Below are positions 16,296 through 23,096 of a stretch of 43,751 nt of DNA, in pieces. The stretch spans positions 1-43,751 of the forward strand of contig NZ_KB907828.1 of the NCBI RefSeq assembly GCF_000382225.1, written 5' to 3'. A program made the position numbers and the translations under genes. Source of the DNA: Hymenobacter aerophilus DSM 13606. GTDB lineage: Bacteria; Bacteroidota; Bacteroidia; Cytophagales; Hymenobacteraceae. The notes beneath the pieces are model-generated. The model did no database searches. It saw only the letters and a list, made by a program, of their open reading frames with translations, and had not been told where the DNA came from. The first letter of the stretch is position 1. Every line of letters begins with the position of its first letter.

Positions 16296-17366
16296 CTAGA
16301 CCGTGTGCAGAATCACGTAGAGCGAGCCGGTCGAAATCACTACCCAGAGCAGAATGCCCAGCACGTAGGGCTTTATTCCCACCGAGCGCACCACCTTGGC
16401 CGAGAGGCCCGCGCCGATAAAGAACAGCGTCACCGTGAGGCCGATTTTGGCCAGATTCACCATCACCGGGCCCAGGGGCTTGGCGGCGGGAATAAAGGTG
16501 TTGACCAGCATGGCGGCGATGAAACCAAAGATGAAGTAGGGAATTTTCACCTTCACGCCCTTCTGCTTGAATAGCATGGCCGTGCCGATGGAAATTGGGA
16601 TAATCCAGAGGGCGCGGGCCAGCTTCACGGTGGTGGCCACTTCCAGGGCCTGGTTGCCGTAGGCCGCCGCCGCCCCCACCACCGAAGAGGTGTCGTGGAT
16701 GGCAATGGCGCACCACAGGCCGAACTGGTTCTGCGTCATGGCCAGGGCGTGGCCGATGGGCGGGAAGGCGAATAGGGCCACGGCATTGAGCACGAACACC
16801 GTGCCCAGCGCCACCGACATTTCCTCGTCCTTGGCCCGCAGCACCGGTCCGATGGCCGCGATGGCCGAGCCGCCGCAAATAGCGGTGCCGCACGAAATCA
16901 AATGCACCACGTGCTTGCCCAGCCCCAGCCACCGGCCCACCACCAGGCCCAGCAGCAGCGTGCCGAAGATGGACACCACCGTGAAAATGATGCCCTCCTT
17001 GCCGGCCTGCACCGCCGCGTGGGCATTCATGCCAAAGCCCAGCCCGATAACCGAGAACTGGAGCAGCTTGGCCGTGGCCTGCTTGGTTTGCGTGGTGAAG
17101 GGGTTGCCGATGGTTTGGGCCAGCAGCAGGCCCAGCGCCAGGGCAATGGGCGGCGAGGCCCAGGGCGTGAGGCAGAACACGAAGAACAGCACGAACACCA
17201 CCTGCTTCAAGGTGAAGTCCTGCCCGAACACCACCCGGGGCGTGTGCAGGTGGCGGAAGAAGCCGGTGGTTTCGTTGAATTCGGGGGCGGCGGTTTCCCC
17301 GGCCGGGGCAGGGGCGGGCAGCGGGGTGGAAGCTTGAAGCGGCGTGGGCTGAACTGGGAGGGCCAT
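16296..17366 (-). CDS. yeiH: YeiH/UPF0324-family putative sulfate exporter
   Basis: The 356-residue polytopic protein has about ten helices and the UPF0324 (Cons_hypoth698) hallmarks: GLLLAQTIGNPF, IGLGFGMNAHAAV, SCGTAICGGSAIAAIGPVL (158-176), IHDTSSVVGAAAAYG and an amphipathic end. Family members are often annotated as sulfate exporters and frequently sit beside a LysR regulator, as here. With TsdA and DsrE downstream it probably handles sulfite, sulfate or a related sulfur anion. The first 35 residues are Pro-rich and cytosolic. Two LysR-type palindromes lie 49-91 bases upstream of the start. Confidence 0.88.
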   Translation of the reverse strand: MALPVQPTPLQASTPLPAPAPAGETAAPEFNETTGFFRHLHTPRVVFGQDFTLKQVVFVLFFVFCLTPWASPPIALALGLLLAQTIGNPFTTQTKQATAKLLQFSVIGLGFGMNAHAAVQAGKEGIIFTVVSIFGTLLLGLVVGRWLGLGKHVVHLISCGTAICGGSAIAAIGPVLRAKDEEMSVALGTVFVLNAVALFAFPPIGHALAMTQNQFGLWCAIAIHDTSSVVGAAAAYGNQALEVATTVKLARALWIIPISIGTAMLFKQKGVKVKIPYFIFGFIAAMLVNTFIPAAKPLGPVMVNLAKIGLTVTLFFIGAGLSAKVVRSVGIKPYVLGILLWVVISTGSLYVILHTV

Positions 17367-17414
17367 GAGCGGGAGGGGTTTGTTTCTGAGGCAAATATAC
17401 GGCGTTGCCCACCG

Positions 17415-17457
17415 ATTGGATTATCCAATAGTATTATCCTGCATAACCAAAGGTTAT
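17415..17457 (-). promoter_or_regulatory. Paired LysR-type operator palindromes upstream of yeiH
   Basis: ATTGGATTATCCAAT (17415-17429) and ATAACCAAAGGTTAT (17443-17457) are both perfect 15-base palindromes with 6-base arms and a 3-base centre. Both contain the T-N11-A core bound by LysR-type proteins. Their centres are 28 bases apart, as in recognition and activation sites. They lie in an AT-rich stretch just upstream of yeiH, and a lysR gene is nearby (18122-19033). Confidence 0.65.
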
Positions 17458-17531
17458 TGATTGCCCGGGCCGAGCCAGGGTGGCGCGTCCGTTTTGCGTG
17501 GCCAAGCCGGCCGCCGCGAGGGCTGGAAACG

Positions 17532-17568
17532 CCAGCGGCCGGCTCGTACACCACGAGCCGGCCGCTGG
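17532..17568 (-). terminator. Strong hairpin downstream of the acidic protein gene
   Basis: CCAGCGGCCGGCTCGT (17532-17547) pairs perfectly with 17553-17568 around a 5-base loop, a 16-bp stem. It follows the stop at 17594 on the minus strand and precedes the yeiH control region. There is no T tract (GCGTTTCC follows), so it may be a rho-independent-like or processing hairpin. Confidence 0.55.
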
Positions 17569-17593
17569 ACGGATGAACTACTGGCCTGAGGGC

Positions 17594-17995
17594 TTAGAAG
17601 CCGGTTTGCTCGTCCTTCAAATCGAATACGTCGCCGCCAGCGTAGCGCGGGTCGTCGAGGGCGTAGGCGGCGCGCTCTTCGGCGTCGCTGCCCCCCTCGG
17701 CTGCGGCAATGGCTTCGGGGTGCTGGTTTTGCTCGACGTGCCCGCGCTGCAAATTTGGGTCAGCAATAGCACCGGGTAGGCAGTATTGCTCGGTGGCTGA
17801 GGCATTTTTGCCGCGAAATTCGCTGAACTCGTCGGGGTTGTCGTTCGAGCCGTCGTTGGTCGGGGCCTGGTAGTGGCGGGGCGCGGTGGGGTCGGCGGGG
17901 TGGCCGAAGTCGCCGTAGTGCGGGGTGCCATCGTGGGCGGCCGGTTCGGCGGCGGGTTGCGCATCGGTTGGGGCGGGCTGCGGAGTGTTTTCCAT
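17594..17995 (-). CDS. Hydrophilic acidic protein, unknown
   Basis: The start at ATG 17995 gives MENTPQPAPTDAQ. The 133 residues are rich in Asp, Glu, Pro, Gly and Asn, with aromatic spots (HYGDFGHPADP, EQYCLPGAIADPN, DPRYAGGDVFDL), and have no hydrophobic core, so the protein is probably disordered. I recognise no family. It lies between lysR and yeiH on the same strand, with a hairpin after its stop, so it is likely a short separate transcript or the end of the lysR transcript. A stress-type hydrophilin is one possibility. Confidence 0.55.
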   Translation of the reverse strand: MENTPQPAPTDAQPAAEPAAHDGTPHYGDFGHPADPTAPRHYQAPTNDGSNDNPDEFSEFRGKNASATEQYCLPGAIADPNLQRGHVEQNQHPEAIAAAEGGSDAEERAAYALDDPRYAGGDVFDLKDEQTGF

Positions 17996-18121
17996 GAGTA
18001 TAAGCAAGTCGGGTGAAGATGGGCGAACCACCCGGTCCGCACTACGCTGCAATGGTACGTAAGCTGCTCATAAAGTGTTGCTTTCAGCGGATACAGAATA
18101 GTTATCCGGCATCACCATTTT

Positions 18122-19033
18122 TTATTTGCCCCCCTTCAGCTGCCCCTGCACGAAGCTCAGGAACCGCTGCGCCGGCCGGGCCAGTGGCTGCCCCTGCACC
18201 GATACCGCCTCAAACTGCCGGGCCAGGTGCAGCCCGGCAATGGGCATGATTTCGAGCAGCCCGGCCACCAGCTCGCGGTCCAGGGCCCGGCGCGACACGA
18301 AGCCCAGGGCGGTGGGCGCGGCTTCGAGGTAGCGCTTGATGGCCTCCGTATTGTCCAGGTAAATGGCCACGGGCAGGGCGCTGAGCTTGATGTGCTGCGC
18401 CCGCAGGGCAAATTCGAGGATTTCCAGCGTGCCCGAGCCCCGCTCGCGCAGCACCAGCGGGTGGGCCAGCGCCTCGGCCAGGGGCAGCGGCGCGGCGGGC
18501 GGGCCGCCGGGCGTGGTGCGGCGCACAGCCACCAGCTCGTCGGGCAGCAGCAGCTCGTAGTGCAGGTCGTGGCTCTTGGTGCGGCCCTCCACGAAGCCCA
18601 GGTCCAGCTCGCCGCGCAGCAGGGCCTCGGCAATGCGCTCGGAGTTGGCGTTCAGAAACGAGAGCTGCACCTGCGGGTAGCGGGCCTGGAAGGCGGGCAG
18701 CAGCCCCGGCAGCACGTACTGGGCCAGCGTGGTGCTGGCCCCCAGGCGCAGGCGGCCGGCGGCCTCGTCGGGGTCGCGCAGGCCCAGCAGCTGGTCTTCC
18801 AGCTGCTGCTGGGCGGCGGCGGCGGCCTCGGCGTGCGTGTGCAGCAGGCGGCCGGCTTCGGTGAGGGTCACGCGGTTGCCGCGCCGCTCCAGTAGGCGCT
18901 GGCCGTACTGCGCCTCCAGCTCCCGGATATGCTTGGTGACGGCCGGCTGGCTCACGAACAGCTCCTGCCCAGCTTTGGTGAAGCTCAGGTGCCGGGCCAC
19001 GGCAGCAAATACGCGCAGACGGAAATCGGACAT
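18122..19033 (-). CDS. LysR-family transcriptional regulator (CbbR/CysB-like)
   Basis: ATG 19033 gives MSDFRLRVFAAVARHLSFTKAG, the canonical LysR N-terminus. The winged HTH spans residues 1-60 (VSQPAVTKHIRELEAQYG), and the effector domain (about 90-300) has LRLGASTTLAQYVLPGLL, LDLGFVEGR and the usual second-half motifs. The 303-residue length is standard. Its probable targets are yeiH and the sulfur genes, whose control region holds two T-N11-A palindromes. LysR partners of YeiH respond to sulfur or nitrogen metabolites, so sulfite or thiosulfate is a reasonable guess. The gene starts about 37 bases from the resolvase relic. Confidence 0.9.
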   Translation of the reverse strand: MSDFRLRVFAAVARHLSFTKAGQELFVSQPAVTKHIRELEAQYGQRLLERRGNRVTLTEAGRLLHTHAEAAAAAQQQLEDQLLGLRDPDEAAGRLRLGASTTLAQYVLPGLLPAFQARYPQVQLSFLNANSERIAEALLRGELDLGFVEGRTKSHDLHYELLLPDELVAVRRTTPGGPPAAPLPLAEALAHPLVLRERGSGTLEILEFALRAQHIKLSALPVAIYLDNTEAIKRYLEAAPTALGFVSRRALDRELVAGLLEIMPIAGLHLARQFEAVSVQGQPLARPAQRFLSFVQGQLKGGK

Positions 19034-19069
19034 GGCGGCAAAGTACGCAGATGTGACATTTTGATATGG

Positions 19070-19389
19070 ACAACTAAAGGTCGCGGGCGTAGACCGCCTG
19101 ATTTGGGAAAAAATCAGCGGCACGCTCACAGCGCCCGGTGCTCACCGAGCGGCTGGCCACGTTGCGTGCCGGAGACACGGTGACTTTAGCCCGCCTGAAC
19201 CGGCTGGGCCGCAACAGCGCCCACATCACGTAGGTGGTGGCCGCTCTGCACGCCCGGCAGGTCCGCTTCGTCGCTCTGGACCTAGTCATCGATACGGCCA
19301 CCCCGGCCGGGCGGTCGGTCTTGTGCCTCTTCGCCGCGCTGGCTGGGTATGGCCGCGAGAGTATCCATGAGCGGGCGACGGCGGGCATG
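19070..19389 (+). pseudogene. Serine resolvase relic (tnpR-like)
   Basis: This stretch aligns along its length with the intact resolvase gene at 41585-41900 (shared RLNRLGRNSAH, VRFVALDL, IDTATPAGR). It lacks the N-terminal catalytic serine region, has lost 2 bases near 19125 and has a TAG at 19231-19233 where the intact gene has CAG. It ends before the C-terminal HTH. It is a dead copy next to the transposase stump, marking the original backbone of the transposon. Confidence 0.85.
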
Positions 19390-19510
19390 CGACCACCCAC
19401 GCAAGCAGGCCCTTGCAAACGGCTGGTGCAGAACGTAATCGTCTGTTGGAATTGCCTTTGTCCCAACCAGTAGCTGCTTCATGCCCCGGCGGCCGAGCGC
19501 TAGTCCGTGG

Positions 19511-19560
19511 CAGATTGATGTGCTGCCAGCTCACGGGCGAGCTGGCAGCACATCAATCTG
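19511..19560. repeat. Perfect 22-bp inverted duplication at the transposase stump
   Basis: Bases 19511-19532 are the exact reverse complement of 19539-19560, around the loop ACGGGC. The right arm is transposase coding sequence (WQHINL). The left arm is an inverted copy of it with no continuation beyond, so this is a rearrangement scar rather than a terminator. Confidence 0.8.
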
Positions 19561-19668
19561 AACGGCGAGTTCGATTTCTCGGACGACGCCCTAAAAGATT
19601 CACTCCCCTTCGATTTGGAGGCCCTTTTTGCCTTCGACTGGGAGTTTCCTGCGGCCCCGCCCGTTTAA
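19540..19668 (+). pseudogene. Tn3-family transposase, C-terminal stump
   Basis: The frame AGC TGG CAG CAC ATC encodes SWQHINLNGEFDF and about 30 more residues (ending FDWEFPAAPPV) before TAA 19666-19668. WxHINLxG is the C-terminal signature of Tn3-type DDE transposases. The stop codon lies inside the right terminal repeat, the usual tnpA arrangement. More than 900 residues are missing upstream, replaced by the inverted duplication, so the element no longer encodes its transposase. Confidence 0.72.
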
Positions 19669-19696
19669 CCTTTGTACCAAACTTTTAACCAAGGCC
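19663..19696 (-). repeat. Right terminal inverted repeat of the 17-kb transposon
   Basis: This is the exact reverse complement of 2508-2541, ending AACTTTTAACCAAGGCC. The second target copy AAGGCT follows at 19697-19702. The tnpA stop codon is inside the repeat. Confidence 0.9.
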
Positions 19697-19910
19697 AAGG
19701 CTGCAGCGGACCAAACCGATTGGTCTGGGGCCGGTAGTACTGGCCCTTGGCAAAGCGAACCAGCAGGCCTTGCCGGCTCAACCGGCTCAGCGCCGCGGCC
19801 ACCGCCCCGAACTCGGTGGGCTCCGTTACCAGATCGGCATAGGTCAGCAGCTCGCCCGGCGCAAAGGCCTCGACTTGCCGGCGGACTCGCTGCATGATGG
19901 ATTGGGGCAT
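19697..19910 (-). pseudogene. DUF6088 (AbiEi-like regulator) gene, N-terminal part
   Basis: From ATG 19910 the frame encodes 71 native residues (MPQSIMQRVRRQVEAFAPGE ... RFGPLQP). They contain the winged-helix pattern of AbiEi/DUF6088 N-termini (LLTYADLV, AVAAALSRLSRQGLLVRFAKGQYYRP). It then runs into the transposon and stops at 19665. The remainder is at 1990-2507. The intact protein would have repressed its own operon and opposed a toxin. The 40-bp palindrome at 19944 lies 33 bases upstream and may be its operator. Confidence 0.75.
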
Positions 19911-19943
19911 AGCAAACAGAAATACGCAGAAGACAAATATACG

Positions 19944-19983
19944 AATTATGTCAAGTTTTTACATGTAAAAACTTGACATAATT
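19944..19983. repeat. Perfect 40-bp AT-rich palindrome
   Basis: The two 20-base halves, AATTATGTCAAGTTTTTACA and its reverse complement, abut with no spacer. It covers the last codons of the HTH-like gene (NYVKFLHVKT) and lies just upstream of the DUF6088 start. TTGACA occurs on both strands. It could be an operator or promoter for the DUF6088 gene, a bidirectional terminator, or both. Confidence 0.75.
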
Positions 19984-20271
19984 TAAGCCTAGTCCGTTCC
20001 CGCCGGGGGGGTAGTTGCCGGCCTGCACCTCCGCCAAAACTACGGCCATGATGTCCTGCACGCGCTCGTTGAGCAAATCCGCGACCCGCAGCAGCTCACC
20101 AATCGTGCGGGTGGAGGGGTTAGCCTCACGCTGCTTGATGGTGCGATAGCTCATGCCCAGATGGTGCATCAGTTCGCGCTCGGTAAAACGGTAGTGGCTG
20201 TGGCGTAGCAGATCCGTAAAACGCCGAGGCGAAGCGGCAGGCGGGGCAGTGGGGGAAGGGAAGCTAGACAC
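19951..20271 (-). CDS. Small HTH-like regulator, unknown
   Basis: The 106-residue protein has a Pro/Ser-rich start and then a helix-turn-helix-like segment (FTERELMHHLGMSYRTIKQREANPSTRTIGELLRVADLL) with the rhythm of Cro/XRE domains. The last codons lie in the 40-bp palindrome, so the C-terminal NYVKFLHVKT may be shaped by that DNA. It is divergently placed from the recombinase gene and just upstream of the broken DUF6088 gene. A role in regulating either is possible. Confidence 0.55.
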   Translation of the reverse strand: MSSFPSPTAPPAASPRRFTDLLRHSHYRFTERELMHHLGMSYRTIKQREANPSTRTIGELLRVADLLNERVQDIMAVVLAEVQAGNYPPGGNGLGLNYVKFLHVKT

Positions 20272-20333
20272 ATAGGGGACTAATGCCCCTTGCTGCTAGT
20301 GGTGTACCAAGACAAGTCTGAACTGAGCAGCTA

Positions 20334-20390
20334 ATACAACTTATTGTATGTCTACTTTTAAGTTATGATAAGCTTTACTTATCATAACTT
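20334..20390. promoter_or_regulatory. Two inverted repeats upstream of the tyrosine recombinase (candidate core site)
   Basis: ATACAA (20334-20339) pairs with TTGTAT (20344-20349). Then AAGTTATGATAAG (20360-20372) pairs perfectly with CTTATCATAACTT (20378-20390) around a 5-base centre CTTTA. Arms of 11-13 bases around a 5-8-base centre are the form of tyrosine-recombinase core sites. It lies about 110 bases upstream of the recombinase start. A regulator operator is the alternative. Confidence 0.5.
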
Positions 20391-20500
20391 ATATTTACCC
20401 ATGAAAAGAGTGGCCGTTTGACCCAGTTCCGACACCTATATATAAGGTGTACACCAACGGACGAATTGAACTCCCAAATTCAGTAGCCTACACGTACTCT

Positions 20501-21565
20501 ATGCGCGAAGACCTTTCGATTGTTCCGGCGTCCACTGTTCCCCCCACGGTCAGTACCCAGTTGGCCCGGGCCTCGGCCAAAGTCGCCGGCTTCCTGGAGG
20601 TCGGCCTGCAGGGCGCGGCCAACACGGAGCGCGCGTATACCTCGGACTTGAAAAGCTACGTCGGCTTCTGCGAACGGCACGGGCTGCGGGCGCTGCCGGC
20701 CGACGTGGAAACGCTGACCGAGTACGTGGCCTACCTGGCGACGGAAAAACCAATCCCGGAACCCGGCACCGGGGGCCGTGGGGAAAAGAAGAAGCGCAAA
20801 GGCCAGCAGCCCCTCACCCGGCCCCATTCGCTGGCTACTATTAAGCGGCACTTGGCGGCCATCCGCAAAGCCCACCAGCTCGCCGGCCACCGGCTGCCGG
20901 CCACGCTCGATGCGCTCAACGTTGTGATGGAAGGCATTGCCCGCACCCTGGGCAAGCGCCAGGATCAGGCCCAGGCGTTTACCGTAGAGGAGCTAAAGCA
21001 GGCTATCCGCCGCATTGATCTGGAAACATCGGCCGGGCTACGGGACCGGGCGTTGCTGTTGTTGGGCTTTGCGGGAGCCTTTCGGCGCTCGGAACTGGTG
21101 GAACTAAACATTGAGCAACTGGAATTCACGGAGCGGGCCTTGCTGGTTCACCTAACCAAAAGCAAGACCAACCAGTACGGCGCGGTGGAGGATAAAGCCA
21201 TTTTCTATGCCCCTACGATGGACTTCTGCCCGGTACGCTGCCTCCGGGCCTGGCTCAATCTGCTGGGCCGGACTACGGGGCCACTATTTGTCAAGATTCC
21301 GCGGGCCGCGGCGGGTCAGATGGCTGCTGCTTCGGAGAAACGGCTTTCCGACATCTCCATCAACAAACTGGTGCAAAAGCGGCTGGGGCTGGGTTACTCG
21401 GCCCACTCTCTACGTGTGTCCTTTGTAACGGTAGCTGTGCTCAACGGGCAGTCCCATAAGGCTATTAAGAACCAGACCAAGCAGAAGACAGATGCCATGA
21501 TTGAGCGCTATACGCAGCTCAACAACGTGGTTTCTTATAATGCCGCGCAGGCGTTGGGACTGTAA
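20501..21565 (+). CDS. Tyrosine recombinase/integrase
   Basis: I chose ATG 20501; a GTG at 20447 would add 18 residues. The 354-residue protein has a SAM-like N-terminal core-binding domain (about 30-150, with a basic insert GGRGEKKKRKGQQP) and a catalytic domain. The latter has Arg in GAFRRSELVEL (195-196), a candidate Lys in LTKSKTNQ, HSLR (302-305), His319 and nucleophile Tyr337 (IERYTQL). It can cut and rejoin DNA at paired core sites, for integration or multimer resolution. It borders the defence region. The att sites are not defined, although a 13-bp inverted repeat is upstream. Confidence 0.9.
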   Translation: MREDLSIVPASTVPPTVSTQLARASAKVAGFLEVGLQGAANTERAYTSDLKSYVGFCERHGLRALPADVETLTEYVAYLATEKPIPEPGTGGRGEKKKRKGQQPLTRPHSLATIKRHLAAIRKAHQLAGHRLPATLDALNVVMEGIARTLGKRQDQAQAFTVEELKQAIRRIDLETSAGLRDRALLLLGFAGAFRRSELVELNIEQLEFTERALLVHLTKSKTNQYGAVEDKAIFYAPTMDFCPVRCLRAWLNLLGRTTGPLFVKIPRAAAGQMAAASEKRLSDISINKLVQKRLGLGYSAHSLRVSFVTVAVLNGQSHKAIKNQTKQKTDAMIERYTQLNNVVSYNAAQALGL

Positions 21566-21911
21566 TTTGCAGAACACCACGTCGTAAATCAACCGCTTTT
21601 ACGAGGCGAATTTTCCAGTGAAGCGCTCAACAGTTTCGTAAACAACCTATCTTAGCTCACTGCCCGCTTTCACTTGACTATCCCACTGGACCACCTTAGA
21701 CCAGTGTGTTTCTTGGCTGTCAGAAGCGCTACCTATCGCTGTCGTATGATGCAATTAGTTAGTTGAGTCTATGTTCAGCCATAGCAACGACGGGCAAACT
21801 ATTCATGGCACTTATATAAATTCAAGAAGTAGAGCACCGAAAATCAACTGTTAGCCAACTACTTAGTGAAGACAGTCGATTAAACCAGTTTTTGAAAGTG
21901 CAATTGTTAGT
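21566..21911. other. Gene-free 346-bp gap
   Basis: The gap lies between the recombinase and the CBS-HEPN gene. It is lower in GC than the left flank and has no convincing coding frame. GGACCACCTTAGACCAG near 21688 is a weak palindrome (TGGACCA/TAGACCA). The promoter of the downstream operon should be in the AT-rich last 150 bases, but I cannot assign a Bacteroidota -33/-7 pair confidently. Confidence 0.5.
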
Positions 21912-23096
21912 ATGCGAATTTCTATCGACAAGCTGATAACTTCTATCCAAAATATCAAGGTGTTGCCCAATACCGCATTAGACGCGACTCTGGCAATCAT
22001 GTCTACTTCCAGAATAAGTGCTCTGCCGGTAGTAGACGAAACGGAAACGCTGCAAGGGGTTATCACCGTCTACGGGATTATGCAAGTTTGGAAGGCTTCC
22101 CCTATGCCACTGAATAACTTAATTGCCAGCACGGCTATGGAGCAGACGCACAAGATGCGCCCCGAACCAGTAGCCATCGACGATGACCTGTATGACCACA
22201 TTGACAATTTTATTTTATCAACGCATCACAGTTTATACATCATCAACAATAGAACAGAGCGTAAGGCGCTTGGTAAAGTGTCTAAGGTAGAGTTAATGGC
22301 CTATTTAGCAACGCTGGGAAAACCCTATATTCTTACTAAAGAAATAGAAGAAGGATTAAAAAAGGTTATTCGCCGCGCCTACCACGATGACAATGCTCTG
22401 AACGAGGCCATTGCCAACCTGAGCAACTCAACAAAAGATAATAATGGCAAAGCCTTAAAATTGATTAAAAAGCTCTGCGCAGATAAGGGTATTGTAATGC
22501 CAGACAATGAGTTAGAAAGCTATGCAAGAAAAGTCTTCCCAATCAAGCCTAATACTAGAACCCTGAAGGACTTAACTTTCTCCGAGCTGATGCAGCTAAT
22601 TCAGAATCCAGCGGCCTGGGCGGAGATTGGACAAGCGTTTCAGCCTTACGATATGCCGGGCTGGACTAAGCGGGTACAACCCGTACTAGGTGCTCGCAAC
22701 GATGCTTTCCATTTTAGAAAAGGCATCGACCAGCCCCTTATCGATGAATTGAACACCTACGCGGACTGGCAAGAAGTATGTAAAATTCCGGAGCGGGCCG
22801 AGCCCGCCGCGTTACTTGTCGAACTGCCTCATTCCGAGCAGGAAATTGCTGTTGGCCTGAGCAATTTTATTCAAGCACTCGAAGCCGGTAAGCCAACGAA
22901 TGACAGTCCCATGTTTTCTATCGATACCATAAAGGGTACTATCAGTCTCAGCCTCCCCCCTGAAGCTGATACGGAAGTAGGGTGGTGGACGACGGATTCC
23001 AGCTACACTATGCAGTGGACTCAAAAAGGTTGGACCGTTGTAGATGTGGACCTGCCCGGCCAGCAAATAACTTTCGCGGTGGACGCACAACGATGA
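21912..23096 (+). CDS. CBS-pair protein with HEPN-like C-terminal region
   Basis: The 394-residue protein begins with two CBS repeats (about 1-60 and 68-130; SRISALPVVDETETLQGVIT, STHHSLYIINNRTERKALGKV), which bind adenosine-type ligands. The middle is helical (EIEEGLKKVIRRAYHDDNAL; LTFSELMQLIQNPAAWAEIG). It then has GARNDAFHFRKG with Arg262-Asn263-(3)-His267, the R-x4-6-H motif of HEPN ribonucleases (Swt1/Abi-type). A beta-rich tail follows. The design suggests a nucleotide-sensing switch controlling an RNase. Its stop overlaps the ATG of the next gene (ATGA at 23093). Lower GC than the window average suggests transfer. HEPN assignment is from the motif only. Confidence 0.75.
   Translation: MRISIDKLITSIQNIKVLPNTALDATLAIMSTSRISALPVVDETETLQGVITVYGIMQVWKASPMPLNNLIASTAMEQTHKMRPEPVAIDDDLYDHIDNFILSTHHSLYIINNRTERKALGKVSKVELMAYLATLGKPYILTKEIEEGLKKVIRRAYHDDNALNEAIANLSNSTKDNNGKALKLIKKLCADKGIVMPDNELESYARKVFPIKPNTRTLKDLTFSELMQLIQNPAAWAEIGQAFQPYDMPGWTKRVQPVLGARNDAFHFRKGIDQPLIDELNTYADWQEVCKIPERAEPAALLVELPHSEQEIAVGLSNFIQALEAGKPTNDSPMFSIDTIKGTISLSLPPEADTEVGWWTTDSSYTMQWTQKGWTVVDVDLPGQQITFAVDAQR

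Larger units (their letters stand above)
2508..19696. mobile_element. 17.2-kb Tn3-like cargo transposon with perfect 34-bp inverted repeats
   Basis: The left end 2508-2541 and the reverse complement of the right end 19663-19696 are identical over 34 bases, beginning GGCCTTGGTTAAAAGTT. AAGGCT occurs immediately outside both ends (2502-2507 and 19697-19702). Deleting the element plus one AAGGCT restores an open DUF6088 gene, proving the insertion. Because T and A flank the two GGCC ends, the repeat could be called one base longer, with a 4-bp duplication. Tn3 elements usually make 5 bp, so exact family placement is open. Inside the right end are remnants of a serine resolvase and of a Tn3-type transposase whose stop codon lies in the repeat. 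All genes from 2745 to 19033 are cargo. The present copy cannot move without help. Confidence 0.88.

Noticed and set aside
18227..18895. Plus-strand frame opposite lysR
   Set aside because: Gln/Gly/Val-rich shadow of a well-supported LysR gene.
19511..19560. 22-bp hairpin as a transcription terminator
   Set aside because: No T tract follows, and one arm is transposase coding sequence, so a rearrangement scar explains it better.
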